This document shows positions 26,575-36,319 of a DNA stretch of 64,000 nt, in pieces. Made by a program: the position numbers and the translations under genes. The notes beneath the pieces are model-generated. The model saw nothing but the letters and a program-made list of their open reading frames with translations, did not search any database and was not told the origin of the DNA. Position 1 is the first letter of the stretch, and every line of letters begins with the position of its first letter. The stretch spans positions 3,348,001 to 3,412,000 of the forward strand of contig OZ245729.1 in NCBI GenBank assembly GCA_965227215.1. Reading direction: 5' to 3'. Source of the DNA: Gracilimonas sp965227215 (GTDB taxonomy: Bacteria > Bacteroidota > Rhodothermia > Balneolales > Balneolaceae).

Positions 26575-26602
26575 AAAAAAAGGGCTGCCCGAAAGCAGCC
26601 CT
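26575..26602 (-). terminator. Rho-independent terminator of the giant secreted protein gene
   Basis: Arms AGGGCTGC (26581-26588) and GCAGCCCT (26595-26602); on the minus strand the hairpin is followed by a run of T (complement of 26575-26580). It lies 36 bases past the stop of the minus-strand gene. Confidence 0.88.
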
Positions 26603-26637
26603 TTAAAGTTACTATGTATTTAACTGAACACTGAGTT

Positions 26638-29600
26638 CTACTTGATCAGCATCAGTTTCTTCGTTTGAACGAAATCTCCGGCTACAATGCGGTATATATA
26701 CATACCACTTGCAAGGGTAGCGGCATCGAACTGTACTTTGTACGTTCCGGCACTCTTGCGATCGTTAACCAGGGTCATTACTTCCTGCCCAAGCGTATTG
26801 TATACCTTCATTATAACATCACTTGCCTCCGGGATGCCATACTGAATAGTAGTAGTTGGGTTAAATGGATTCGGATAGTTCTGATCCATATGGAATTTTT
26901 CAGGAATGATGTTTTCTTCTTCATTCGAGGTTACGGTAGGATCGATTCCCACAGTGAATGAAACTGCATTTGCCTGATTAGAGGCTCTATCCATAATTCC
27001 GCCTTCGTAATAGTTCTCGATTTCGAAATCATCTTCTCTACATACGATTTCACAGGTTTCAAGAGAATCCTCATCGAAAACAAAGTCACCGTTATGTACT
27101 ACGAACTCATAGCCTGAAACTTCCAGTTCCTGGTTGAAGACCACTTCAAAATACAAGCCCATGGAATCGCTTCGGCTTCCTTCGCCCATTACAAAATCTC
27201 CTTCGCTATACTGTTTAAAGTATCGCTTGAAGACATCCTGACGGTAGTGCCATGTTCCTGAAGCTGTATCATATGCTCCAAAACGCTTGTCTGGTTCAAT
27301 CAGATAAACATCAACGAAGATTTCGTCAAGTGATACACCTGAGCCTGCCTGATCGCCGGCCATAGCATCTCTGACTATGAACGAAAGCGTGTTCTTGTGA
27401 CCGGATTGAATCATATCGACGAACTGAATATCCTGTGAAATTACAGGCTTCTTCTTGTCGACTATGAAATCGTAAGTCATATCCAGACGGTTGCCATTGT
27501 CGTTGGTAATAACAAAACGTACGGTATGTAGACCTTCATTGAGGTTCAGGTCTTCGATATCGTTGTCTGCAACTATTTTCCAACCATTCTGGAGTCCGTC
27601 AGCAGAATAAGTATCAGCACCTATGATGGAGCCATCAACAATCATCCAGTACTCGCTGAAGTTATTCACTTTATCATCACTAACAGTGATTGAGAGTACG
27701 TGATCTTCGTTGACATAAGGCATATCAGTAGCCATTAATGAAGTATTAACAACTGAAATAGAACCCGGATTGTTAACAATTGCTCCCTCAAGAACCAGTG
27801 CAAATCGCATAGCTGAGGTAGGGAGGTAGTCCATTGTGAAATGGAACATATTATTGTCCGTGTCAATCCGCTTATCAAGTATACCCTGGAAGCTGATTTC
27901 GGTGTCTCCAACGTCGGTAAATCCTACGCAAAGAGCAGCGATTTCATCATCTGTGGATCCATTCTCATTCAGATCCATGATGTCAGCCGGATTGTAAGCA
28001 ATGGAGAAATTAACTCTTCGTCCATCACGTACGGCATTACTTGTAAATGAATTCAGATAATAGGCTGTCCCAATCTGTCCGTATTGAGCTTCACTGTCGT
28101 GCGTAAAGAACAAGCTTGAAGGATCTTCCTCAATCATAAGATTGGCGTTTCTGTCAAGCGTATTCTCTTGAATATCAATCATGAAGTTACCATTCTGTGA
28201 AACTACCATTCCACCATTTTGTGCAGCTACGCGTTGCACTTCAATGATTTCACGGGTCATGATGGTTTCACCGGTTGGCATCACCGTTGTCACGTAAGCG
28301 TAAAACTTACCACCGCCGGTTATGTTGATATTAAAGTTATTATCCAATTCAATGCTGTCACCATTATCTTTGAATCCTAGATAATTCCCATCAATAGCTT
28401 CAAGAGGGTTCGAGATGCCAAAGGACTCCGTATCAGTATAGTAAGCCCATCGAGGGTAAATAGCCCACTCCAGATCATTTAGCGTGGAGAATGTATTCTG
28501 ATCCGCTAACAGGAAGAGACTGATATTATCATTAGCGTTAATCGGGGCAATTTCAACCCGAATGTCATCGATTTCACCTTTAGCTCTATAGAGAGAAAGG
28601 TCGATATCGTCTGATGTAATAGGGGTGAAGATACCCTGCATTTGATTTACCTCAGGTCCGGCCTTAGCTCGTACATCAGAGCTTTCAGCATGATTGATCA
28701 TAATTGTAGTAGAGTTTTGATACTCCGACTCATACAGCTCTTCATTTTCACCTGCTGTTAATCTGAACATCAGATTACCTAATGGTAACTGGAAATCTTC
28801 CAGGTTCATCATGGCCTGTTTGAAGCCATCATAATTAGCGCTGGTATAGTAATCAAAGTCACCGTCTTCAATAACCGATACCTGCTCATAGGTTGCTCCA
28901 CTGTCGGTAGAAACCTCCAAAATAGCTGTTTGGGTATGAGGAGTAGCTTGCACGTAAATATCACCGTGTTCATCGCTTAGACCGGTAATGTGGGCTCGTG
29001 GACCAACAGCGGTAAATTCAACGGTTCCTGCTTCGTATCGGTTACCAAAATCATCAATCAGATACATGGTAAGTACATAAACCGCACCAGGATCTAACTC
29101 ATCCACATCCAGTTCATATGTTGCCCCGGCACCTGTAAGAGTAGCAATGGTTTGATCCTGCTCAGAACGGAAGTTCTCATAGTCACCCGGTTCTCGAGCT
29201 GCACCCCTTCGGATATCTAGAATGGCTCGGTTGAAGTCATTTTCTTCTTCATCCAGCTCAAAACCGATGGTTACCATTCCGTTCCAAACGTTGAAATCTG
29301 TGAAAGACTGAGAGTCCCAGTCATCAGCATTAACAGGAGAGGAAGGATGCTCAATCGACATGCCATTTACGGCAATGGTTCCGGAAGGGGAGATATCGTC
29401 GTAAAATACTTCGATAGTAGCTACAGCCATCGGGTCATCCATGTTACCGGTAATGTTCTGATAAACGCCTGCTGAGTCAAAACCAACGGCACGGAACGTA
29501 AACACACCTTCCACGTTGTCGATATCGAACAGGGCTTCCAGTGTTGCTTCATCCACATCCGTTGAGAAGATACCATCGGTTGTTTCTACAACAACTGAAT

Positions 29601-32343
29601 CGATAACAACCCAATTGGTGTCAGCGTCTTCTTCAACCATAGGGTTGGTAGCTACAAACTTACCTTCGAAAAGGGTTCCGTAGGCATCTCCGCCATTTTC
29701 TGCTGATAACGTGATATCCTCGCTGCCATGTAGGGTATTGTCTGGCTGTTCAAGAATAGCCACACGTTCGGTTGTGCCGTTATGTGTGTTATCAATACGC
29801 AGGGCATAAGAGGTATCGATTACGGTTACCTGGGTGCCATCAAAACGATCATATTCGAAACCATAAGTAACGGTTCGGAGCAGATACTCACCATCGGCTA
29901 AATCCGTAGTCAGGAATGGGTAAGTATAATCGCCTGATCCGTCCAGAGAATCTACGGGTAACGTTACCAGTTCAGAATAGGTGGTATCTGTTTCGGTATA
30001 TGTACCATATTGGATCCTAACACTGTCAACCAGTTCACGATCGCTTTTCAGATCAAGATCAAGTTCAAGCGTATCACGAACGATGTTATTAGCGAAGCCA
30101 TCAAGTAAGGCTACCCAAGGCTGTTCGTTGTTGAAAATCTGGATAGTTCCAACATCCGGAGTACCAACGTAGTTCTCATTTTCATTACCAAACACATCCG
30201 TAAAGTTAACGGTAATGTCACCGGACCCGGGGGTAAGGTCAACATCCACGTCCATATCATTATCCGGGATGGCAAACTCTACCGTATAGGTATCAGATGT
30301 TTGAGCAGTGATTTCTCCCATAATAATGTCACCACCGTAATCTAATTCAAATTCGGCACCATCAGCGGCTATATCATCCGCATAATGCGTGAATTCAAGC
30401 TTAAGCACTCCACCGGCATTAATAGGAGGGTAGTTGCCGTCCGCGTTATCAGCAAGGATATCGATGCCATTTACTTCCGACAGGATATAATCAGCTGATA
30501 CGTTATCAACATTTACCGGGAAATACATAGGCATACTTTGGTTGCCAACGTTATCCGTGGAGATAACTCTGAAAACAACCATGCCATCGAATAACTCATT
30601 TACAAAGTCACCGTCATAATCTTCCGAGTCGAAAGAGAACCGGAATGGATATTCAGTCAACGAAGCTGCGTTAAAGTAATTGGTAGTAGAGTCAATAAGA
30701 ACCCGCTGTACATCTACATCCAATTCATTCAGGTCATCGTCTGTTGAATTGAACTGTACTCTGGTATTGTCACCGGTAATGTAATCTGTACCACCGAAAT
30801 CGATGGCATCAAGCAAAGCAAGAGTTAGGGATGGTGCAGTAGTATCGTAGAAAACCGGGTTTGCCCTGGTATTGAACGTAGAACCGTCTGCATCAGAAAC
30901 AACGGCCCGCACATAATACATGCCTCCATCAGTAAGATTAAGATCAGCCGGAGTGTCAAAGGTTCCGCTTAGAACGGCATCAGCCAGTGTATAAGTGGTA
31001 TCCGTACTGCCAAAATTAGGATCGGATGAAAGCTGAATGGTTGCTCCGGTATATTCCCCTTCTTTGTTGGGAACAAGATCTACGGTTATATCATCATTAA
31101 ATGCGGTGTGTGGATAGGGTTGCATCAGGTAGTAATCATCGGTGTTGAAGTCGATGATATCTATATTATCCATATCAGAACCGCTGTTTCCGGCCGCATC
31201 GGTAACCTCAAGCGTTATATTGCCGTTACTTTGGGTATAAGGCTTTAGGTTAACATTAAAGATAAATAAAGTATCTCCCTGTACGGTTAGTCGGCCGGCA
31301 TCTTCATGTTCTTCGATAGTACCCGAGAAGAGATCTCCAAACAATGTAAGGTCAAAGTTGTAGTCATCTCTTAAGCTGTCTGAACTTAAGTAGGTATCAC
31401 GAACATCGTAAATAAGTGTGTTAACGCCAGTATTTGCATTCGGAACAACATCGGCCGTAGGTGCAGCTCCGTCAATGGTAAGTAATTGTACCGTTGGGGC
31501 TGTGTTGTCATTTACCAGAATAGTTTGACTTTGAACGGAAGTATTTCCGGCTCCATCGGTCACATCAAGATCGATATCCACATTTACAGCGGACTGAGGA
31601 ACGTACTCAGTAAGGTCAATGAGGAAAGTGAAATCATAATCCAGAGAATCATTTCTGGTGGTATCACTAAGTGTGCCATCGGTAAGAAATTCAGCGATAG
31701 TACCGTTTAAATGGAAGGTAGTATCAGTGGTTCCGTTTTCGAAAATGGCTAAATCGAGCTCAAAATCATCATTGGATAAATCAATGAAATCATCTTGAAT
31801 ATTTACTCTTAAAGTATCACCACCAATTCGTGGTTCATTATTAACAGAATAGTTATCCAGCCCATAACCAGCGAGAGTAGGAGCATTAGTATCTACATAT
31901 ACGTCAATATAAATTTGCCCGTTTGCAGTCTGGTCGCCACCACCGGAAGTATTATCATCATCCGTATAAGCAATTAATTCAACCGTATAATAATTGGAGG
32001 GATCGGTAAGTACGCCTTCAATCTCATCTCCATTTAACAGAAATGAACTTGGTACATCTGATTCCAAAGGTGCCACATTGGGCGAGCCTAATGTTTTAAT
32101 TAATACGGAAGTTAATGTATCACCTCCTTGTTCAAAAACTCTTACTTCTATATAGTCCAGCGAGTCAGCTGCTGGATCTAATGAATAAGAAAATGTAACA
32201 TCACTCCCTGTAGGCCCTAAAATTATATCTGCTGAAGGTGCCGTAAAGGAACTTGTAAATACGCCATCCTGAGAATACGCATACTGCGTTCCCAAAAAGA
32301 GCATAATTATTGCATACAGAAATGGTAGAAATCTGGATCTCAT
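26638..32343 (-). CDS. Giant secreted multi-domain protein with type IX sorting tail
   Basis: A 1,901-residue exported, very acidic protein. A signal peptide (ending YAYSQ) is followed by many beta-sandwich, Ig-like segments with recurring features such as VTDGAGNTS, VTDAAGNSG, STDNVGNQS and VDxxxP joints, typical of cell-surface adhesins or stalk proteins. The end is a type A T9SS sorting domain: QNYPNPFNPTTTI, VYNTLGQEVMTL, ASGMYIYRI and KKLMLIK. It should therefore pass the outer membrane by the Por machinery and be attached to the surface. No catalytic domain is recognised. It lies between two related two-component systems and faces away from the second. Confidence 0.88.
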   Translation of the reverse strand: MRSRFLPFLYAIIMLFLGTQYAYSQDGVFTSSFTAPSADIILGPTGSDVTFSYSLDPAADSLDYIEVRVFEQGGDTLTSVLIKTLGSPNVAPLESDVPSSFLLNGDEIEGVLTDPSNYYTVELIAYTDDDNTSGGGDQTANGQIYIDVYVDTNAPTLAGYGLDNYSVNNEPRIGGDTLRVNIQDDFIDLSNDDFELDLAIFENGTTDTTFHLNGTIAEFLTDGTLSDTTRNDSLDYDFTFLIDLTEYVPQSAVNVDIDLDVTDGAGNTSVQSQTILVNDNTAPTVQLLTIDGAAPTADVVPNANTGVNTLIYDVRDTYLSSDSLRDDYNFDLTLFGDLFSGTIEEHEDAGRLTVQGDTLFIFNVNLKPYTQSNGNITLEVTDAAGNSGSDMDNIDIIDFNTDDYYLMQPYPHTAFNDDITVDLVPNKEGEYTGATIQLSSDPNFGSTDTTYTLADAVLSGTFDTPADLNLTDGGMYYVRAVVSDADGSTFNTRANPVFYDTTAPSLTLALLDAIDFGGTDYITGDNTRVQFNSTDDDLNELDVDVQRVLIDSTTNYFNAASLTEYPFRFSFDSEDYDGDFVNELFDGMVVFRVISTDNVGNQSMPMYFPVNVDNVSADYILSEVNGIDILADNADGNYPPINAGGVLKLEFTHYADDIAADGAEFELDYGGDIIMGEITAQTSDTYTVEFAIPDNDMDVDVDLTPGSGDITVNFTDVFGNENENYVGTPDVGTIQIFNNEQPWVALLDGFANNIVRDTLELDLDLKSDRELVDSVRIQYGTYTETDTTYSELVTLPVDSLDGSGDYTYPFLTTDLADGEYLLRTVTYGFEYDRFDGTQVTVIDTSYALRIDNTHNGTTERVAILEQPDNTLHGSEDITLSAENGGDAYGTLFEGKFVATNPMVEEDADTNWVVIDSVVVETTDGIFSTDVDEATLEALFDIDNVEGVFTFRAVGFDSAGVYQNITGNMDDPMAVATIEVFYDDISPSGTIAVNGMSIEHPSSPVNADDWDSQSFTDFNVWNGMVTIGFELDEEENDFNRAILDIRRGAAREPGDYENFRSEQDQTIATLTGAGATYELDVDELDPGAVYVLTMYLIDDFGNRYEAGTVEFTAVGPRAHITGLSDEHGDIYVQATPHTQTAILEVSTDSGATYEQVSVIEDGDFDYYTSANYDGFKQAMMNLEDFQLPLGNLMFRLTAGENEELYESEYQNSTTIMINHAESSDVRAKAGPEVNQMQGIFTPITSDDIDLSLYRAKGEIDDIRVEIAPINANDNISLFLLADQNTFSTLNDLEWAIYPRWAYYTDTESFGISNPLEAIDGNYLGFKDNGDSIELDNNFNINITGGGKFYAYVTTVMPTGETIMTREIIEVQRVAAQNGGMVVSQNGNFMIDIQENTLDRNANLMIEEDPSSLFFTHDSEAQYGQIGTAYYLNSFTSNAVRDGRRVNFSIAYNPADIMDLNENGSTDDEIAALCVGFTDVGDTEISFQGILDKRIDTDNNMFHFTMDYLPTSAMRFALVLEGAIVNNPGSISVVNTSLMATDMPYVNEDHVLSITVSDDKVNNFSEYWMIVDGSIIGADTYSADGLQNGWKIVADNDIEDLNLNEGLHTVRFVITNDNGNRLDMTYDFIVDKKKPVISQDIQFVDMIQSGHKNTLSFIVRDAMAGDQAGSGVSLDEIFVDVYLIEPDKRFGAYDTASGTWHYRQDVFKRYFKQYSEGDFVMGEGSRSDSMGLYFEVVFNQELEVSGYEFVVHNGDFVFDEDSLETCEIVCREDDFEIENYYEGGIMDRASNQANAVSFTVGIDPTVTSNEEENIIPEKFHMDQNYPNPFNPTTTIQYGIPEASDVIMKVYNTLGQEVMTLVNDRKSAGTYKVQFDAATLASGMYIYRIVAGDFVQTKKLMLIK

Positions 32344-32523
32344 GATTACCCCTTGTATTATTTATTTGTTGGTTTAGTAACCCCTAATCAGTTGAGATAA
32401 GCGTACCCACTTATTTATTCGCTCCCCGTAAAAATGACTAGATGTAATATTATATATGTACCGAAAAAAATGTAATTGATCACCGCCTGTTTATGCAGTT
32501 TTCAACTATGTATTTGGCTTAAT

Positions 32524-32541
32524 TTGGGAATCTTATCCCAA
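32524..32541. repeat. Inverted repeat TTGGGA-N6-TCCCAA
   Basis: Six-base perfect arms (32524-32529 and 32536-32541) with a 6-base spacer, about mid-way in the divergent region. It could be a transcription-factor site or chance. Confidence 0.3.
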
Positions 32542-32662
32542 TGAGTCAAATTATATCTGCGTTATCAGAATATAACAGTAGCAATGATCAGGGCTTATTG
32601 CAGTCTCTTGATCGTCCGGAATAGCTTCTCTTGATTTATTGAGGATTAACAGCGTACTTCAA

Positions 32663-32680
32663 ACAACATACCTATGCGGT
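32663..32680. promoter_or_regulatory. 18-bp inverted repeat upstream of the small secreted protein/HK2 unit (site C)
   Basis: ACAACATACCTATGCGGT, matching ACYRCATA-N2-TATGYRGT with one deviation (A for Y in the left half). It ends 64 bases before the start of the small secreted protein gene and lies 320 bases upstream of the giant protein gene, so it could influence either, more likely the former. Confidence 0.55.
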
Positions 32681-32744
32681 GAAAACAATAATATTTGTTT
32701 GCTTCTTGTCTATTCAATAACAATTTAACTACGGGGTACTATCT

Positions 32745-33278
32745 ATGAAAAAGTATTTATTTGTGTTAATCACAATATGTTTGGCTATGAATGTGCAGGC
32801 TCAGGTAAGAATGGATAGCTTGGTAATAGGGGTTAACCCAGATTTTACTCAAACTAATACCGTAAACTACTTCAATGGCGAGGGTCCTGACAATTTCAAG
32901 AATTCATTAGATACAGACGTTCACGTCTACTTATCAAAAAAATTTTTATTCTGGAGAAGATCATTGCAGGGAGCTTTTGTGGATGATAGAGGAGTTTTAA
33001 CTTCTGAATTACCAATTGACGATACAAAAGAAATAGTAGATTTTGAGCTGGATGACAATTTAATTATTGAAATGCCATTCGAGGCTTTTTTCGAAAATGG
33101 AGAATATGTTGGGGTTAAAATTATTTTTGGTCATGCTATTGAAGCAGAAAAAACAGCGATAATTTTCAAGAATGATGAAACCATTCAAATAGTTTTTACA
33201 ATCATAGGGATAGATGAGAGTCACAAATTCCATATACAGGGGCATATTTGTAATCCTCTGGACAATGAATGTAACTAG
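32745..33278 (+). CDS. Small secreted protein of unknown function upstream of HK2
   Basis: A 177-residue exported protein with a signal peptide (ending NVQAQ). The mature part is acidic, beta-rich and ends with two cysteines (HICNPLDNECN) that may form a disulfide. No family is recognised. It is AT-rich like the sensor half of HK2, starts downstream of inverted repeat C and is only 33 bases before HK2, so it is probably cotranscribed with that kinase and could be a periplasmic partner or ligand. The latter is guesswork. Confidence 0.7.
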   Translation: MKKYLFVLITICLAMNVQAQVRMDSLVIGVNPDFTQTNTVNYFNGEGPDNFKNSLDTDVHVYLSKKFLFWRRSLQGAFVDDRGVLTSELPIDDTKEIVDFELDDNLIIEMPFEAFFENGEYVGVKIIFGHAIEAEKTAIIFKNDETIQIVFTIIGIDESHKFHIQGHICNPLDNECN

Positions 33279-33311
33279 CATAAATACCGAATTCCTTGTT
33301 ACTGATAGCTC

Positions 33312-36230
33312 ATGAAGTTTTCCAGATTTGTTGTAGGAGTTTTGGCATTAATTTCTAGTACAGTTCCATCATTAGGACAGGGTTTTTCTTTTCAAACTTA
33401 TTACTCTCCGGAATTTTATGGTCAATCTGGACAAGCTGGGCACCCCCAAAATTGGACTATTTTTCAGGATTCAGACGGATATATTTATACAGGTTCTGGC
33501 AATGGTCTAAATTATTTTGATGGTAGAAATTGGGGGTTTGATCATATAGGGGAAAGAGGACGAGGGCTTTCCATTTTTGAATCATCGAATGGAGACATCT
33601 ATGTAAGTGGTTCAACAAATTTTGGGAAACTTATTCCTGATTCACTGAATAGGCTTAAGTACCAATCTATATCTGATCAATTTTATAAGAAAAATGATGA
33701 GCATCCTATTGCATGGAGTATTTATGAAATAGATGGGAAAATTTACTTCTGTCACTTGAATGGCATTGGTATTTATGACCCCTCAAATAAAACCTTTTCA
33801 AATTTTCCATCAACTGAGAAATTCGGGAGAGCTTCTTTTCTTAACGATGATGCTATTATTACAGACGGAGACTCAGGTCTATGGTCTTTCAGCGATAGCT
33901 CTTATACAAAGATTTCGGGCTCTGAAGTATTAGCAGAAGAACAATTGCTTTTTGGTATTAAGCCGTGGGAAGAAAAGTATCTTCTCGGTAGTATAAACAA
34001 AGCTCGTACAAAAAGTGCGTTGTGGGTCTATGATGGGGAGGATGTACAACCTTTTGATGGAGAAGTATCTTCTTATCTGGAACAAATGCTTCTCTTTGAT
34101 GCCATTCAAACTAATGAGAAAACCATTGCAATTGCTACCATTTATGGTGGGGTTATTCTTACGAATAAAGATGGTGAGATTCTCAATGTTTTTAATAAAA
34201 AAACAGGGCTCTATACCAACTCTGTATTTGACTTGTTTCTGGACCATGAAAAAACTCTTTGGATGGGATTAGCGGAAGGAATCCAAAAACTTCAATTAAA
34301 TAACCATATTCTAAGCTACACGGAGTGGGCGGGATTTGAGGGAGATGTAACCGACATAGTTGTTGAAGAAGACAAAATGTTTGTGTTTGCATATCCCCAG
34401 ATTTATAAAAAGGAAAAGGCAGAACCTGAAAACGTTCTGTTTTTTAAACCTATTGATTATCAAGGACAAATTGCCGGCTTTGTTACTTTGAGAAACCGTG
34501 TGTATGTGTACGACAATACAGGACTTTACGAAATTGGACCGGATGGAGTCTTAAACAGCTTGTATCAGGGAGTGATTTTAGAACACATTGAGAAAGCAGA
34601 GCAGGAAGAGTCCGTTTCATTTATCACACCTACCACTATACTTACTTTTGATGGGGAATTATTCAGAACTCGGGAATTCTCAACCACACATGAAATCGGA
34701 TATGCTGTACAGTACATGCATGAGGATTTTGTGACAATAGGTCACAAAAGTGGGGGAACAGGAATAGCAAAAATTCAGGATGGAGAACTCTCTGAAATTC
34801 CTATAGAGTTTGACAGTACTAATGTCATAAGAATTATAAAACTGGGGGTTCTGAACGGTACTTTATACGCTGGTGCTGAGGGGGGTGGTAATAATTCAGG
34901 CTTGTATGAATATATTCCAGACGACCGGGTATTTAGAAAAAGCCAATTTCTTGCTAACCACCCAGATTTCCAGAACAAGCAAGTATATGATTTTGAGCAA
35001 TGTTCAAAAGATGTGATATGGTTCACAGCAAATAAAAAAATAATTCAGGCTAAAAAAATTCAGGATGAATGGATTCTTAATGATTCTCCTTACCGACAAG
35101 TTAGTAAGAATCCTAACTATACATTGAACTGTGGATTTGATGGCATTTGGATTGGAAGTACAAATAATATGTTCTTTATACCTAATACAGAATGGGATTT
35201 CGAATCTGCATTTCGTACAAATATTACAGGAATCTACATTCGTAATGATTCACTCATTTACGGTGGTTTCGGCGAACCGCAGCAACCCATTGTTTTGCCT
35301 TATGCCAATAATGAGCTCCGGTTCAGCTATGCTGCGGCCAGTTATGTGAGCCCGGAAGATAATACCTACCAGGTGAAGCTGGAAGGTTTTGATTCAGACT
35401 GGAGTACCTGGACTTCTGAAACCCAAAAAGATTATACCAATATCCCTGAAGGAGAGTACATATTCAGAGTTCGCAGTAAGAATGTATATGATGTGGCGGG
35501 TATCGCCGATGCTATTCCGTTTGTAATTTTACCTCCCTGGTACCGAACCTGGTGGGCTTATCTGTTATACACGGTTACTATTGCCGGGATGCTATATCTG
35601 GTTTATAAAATCAGGATTAATCAGATTCTTCGGGTACAACGAATCCGGAATAACATTGCCAGCGACCTTCACGATGAAGTAAGCGCCACGCTTAGCAGTA
35701 TCAGTTACTTTGCAGAAGCTATCAAAAGTGACAAGGTGAAAAAAGACAAGAATCGGTTCGTTAATTTGATTGCCAACAGCGCAGATGACGCCAAAGAAAA
35801 AATCACCGACATCGTTTGGGCGATCAATCCGGAGCACGATGATTGGTCGGCTTTTCTTTCTAAGTGCCGCCGGTTTACTTCCGACCTGCTGGAGAGTAAA
35901 GACATGAATTACAGTCTCAAAATCGATGAGTTTATTCCCGGAAAGCTCGATATGCAATTGCGCCAGCACTTGTGGCTGATTTTTAAGGAAATGGTGACCA
36001 ATGCCGTTCGTCATTCCAAATCCTCACAACTGGATGTTATCATGAAATACGAAGAAGGGGAGTTAAAGCTTGTGGTTCAGGATAATGGCGAAGGCATGGA
36101 CGTAGACAGCGTTCGGAAAGGGAACGGGCTGGTAAATATTCATAAACGTGCTGAGCAGATAAATGCTGAAATCTCTCTGAAAACATCGGAAGGCTTCGGA
36201 ACCCGATGGATGCTGAAAGTTCCTCTCTGA
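33312..36230 (+). CDS. Sensor histidine kinase with beta-propeller and Y_Y_Y domains (HK2)
   Basis: A 972-residue membrane sensor kinase. Signal peptide (ending SLGQG), then a large periplasmic beta-propeller of two-component-propeller type (WTIFQDSDGYIYTGS, LFLDHEKTLWMGLAEGIQK in parts), a Y_Y_Y domain (YQVKLEGFDSDWSTW), one membrane segment (WWAYLLYTVTIAGMLYLVY), the phosphoacceptor helix (IASDLHDEVSATLSS, His787) and an HATPase (MVTNAVRHSKS, DNGEGMD, GNGLVNIHKRA). The kinase half is paralogous to HK1, but the sensor half is different and more AT-rich. Similar sensors in Bacteroidota often detect glycans, yet no polysaccharide genes are near. Confidence 0.92.
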   Translation: MKFSRFVVGVLALISSTVPSLGQGFSFQTYYSPEFYGQSGQAGHPQNWTIFQDSDGYIYTGSGNGLNYFDGRNWGFDHIGERGRGLSIFESSNGDIYVSGSTNFGKLIPDSLNRLKYQSISDQFYKKNDEHPIAWSIYEIDGKIYFCHLNGIGIYDPSNKTFSNFPSTEKFGRASFLNDDAIITDGDSGLWSFSDSSYTKISGSEVLAEEQLLFGIKPWEEKYLLGSINKARTKSALWVYDGEDVQPFDGEVSSYLEQMLLFDAIQTNEKTIAIATIYGGVILTNKDGEILNVFNKKTGLYTNSVFDLFLDHEKTLWMGLAEGIQKLQLNNHILSYTEWAGFEGDVTDIVVEEDKMFVFAYPQIYKKEKAEPENVLFFKPIDYQGQIAGFVTLRNRVYVYDNTGLYEIGPDGVLNSLYQGVILEHIEKAEQEESVSFITPTTILTFDGELFRTREFSTTHEIGYAVQYMHEDFVTIGHKSGGTGIAKIQDGELSEIPIEFDSTNVIRIIKLGVLNGTLYAGAEGGGNNSGLYEYIPDDRVFRKSQFLANHPDFQNKQVYDFEQCSKDVIWFTANKKIIQAKKIQDEWILNDSPYRQVSKNPNYTLNCGFDGIWIGSTNNMFFIPNTEWDFESAFRTNITGIYIRNDSLIYGGFGEPQQPIVLPYANNELRFSYAAASYVSPEDNTYQVKLEGFDSDWSTWTSETQKDYTNIPEGEYIFRVRSKNVYDVAGIADAIPFVILPPWYRTWWAYLLYTVTIAGMLYLVYKIRINQILRVQRIRNNIASDLHDEVSATLSSISYFAEAIKSDKVKKDKNRFVNLIANSADDAKEKITDIVWAINPEHDDWSAFLSKCRRFTSDLLESKDMNYSLKIDEFIPGKLDMQLRQHLWLIFKEMVTNAVRHSKSSQLDVIMKYEEGELKLVVQDNGEGMDVDSVRKGNGLVNIHKRAEQINAEISLKTSEGFGTRWMLKVPL

Positions 36231-36235
36231 TTAAG

Positions 36236-36253
36236 ACCACATAAATATGCAGT
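36236..36253. promoter_or_regulatory. 18-bp inverted repeat between HK2 and RR2 (site D)
   Basis: ACCACATAAATATGCAGT, fitting ACYRCATA-N2-TATGYRGT at every consensus position. It starts 5 bases after the HK2 stop and is 66 bases before RR2. A TATATTTA box (36275-36282) begins 21 bases after it. With a start about 7 bases past that box, the repeat would be centred near -43, a usual place for an activator. Confidence 0.62.
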
Positions 36254-36271
36254 ATGTTTTTAGGTGGAACA

Positions 36272-36282
36272 GGCTATATTTA
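36272..36282 (+). promoter_or_regulatory. Candidate -7 region of the RR2 promoter
   Basis: GGCTATATTTA; TATATTTA differs from the Bacteroidota box TAnnTTTG only at the last base. GGCTATAT stands at the same distance (19 bases after the repeat end to the first G) as before RR1. It implies that RR2 can be transcribed separately from HK2. Confidence 0.45.
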
Positions 36283-36319
36283 GAGCAACAAATATCTTAC
36301 AAAGTAACAAGAGCTTATC

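Larger units (their letters stand above)
26262..26637. other. 376-base intergenic region after RR1
   Basis: Contains no convincing protein gene. It holds an 18-bp inverted repeat (26303-26320), a stretch that could be a short transcript, the tail TTTACTAACCTAA (26417-26429) with CTAAAG (26437-26442) that also occurs after RR2, a strong plus-strand terminator (26441-26470) and a minus-strand terminator (26575-26602) for the giant secreted protein. Confidence 0.7.
32344..32744. other. 401-base divergent intergenic region
   Basis: Spacer between the giant secreted protein gene (minus) and the small secreted protein/HK2 unit (plus). It contains no gene that I can support. It holds a short inverted repeat TTGGGA-N6-TCCCAA (32524-32541) and the 18-bp inverted repeat C (32663-32680). 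AAGGGG lies just upstream of the minus-strand start and can act as its ribosome-binding site. Confidence 0.7.

Noticed and set aside
26638..32343. Giant gene as a non-ribosomal or polyketide enzyme, or as a toxin
   Set aside because: No catalytic motifs; the whole length is acidic beta-sandwich repeats with a signal peptide and T9SS tail.
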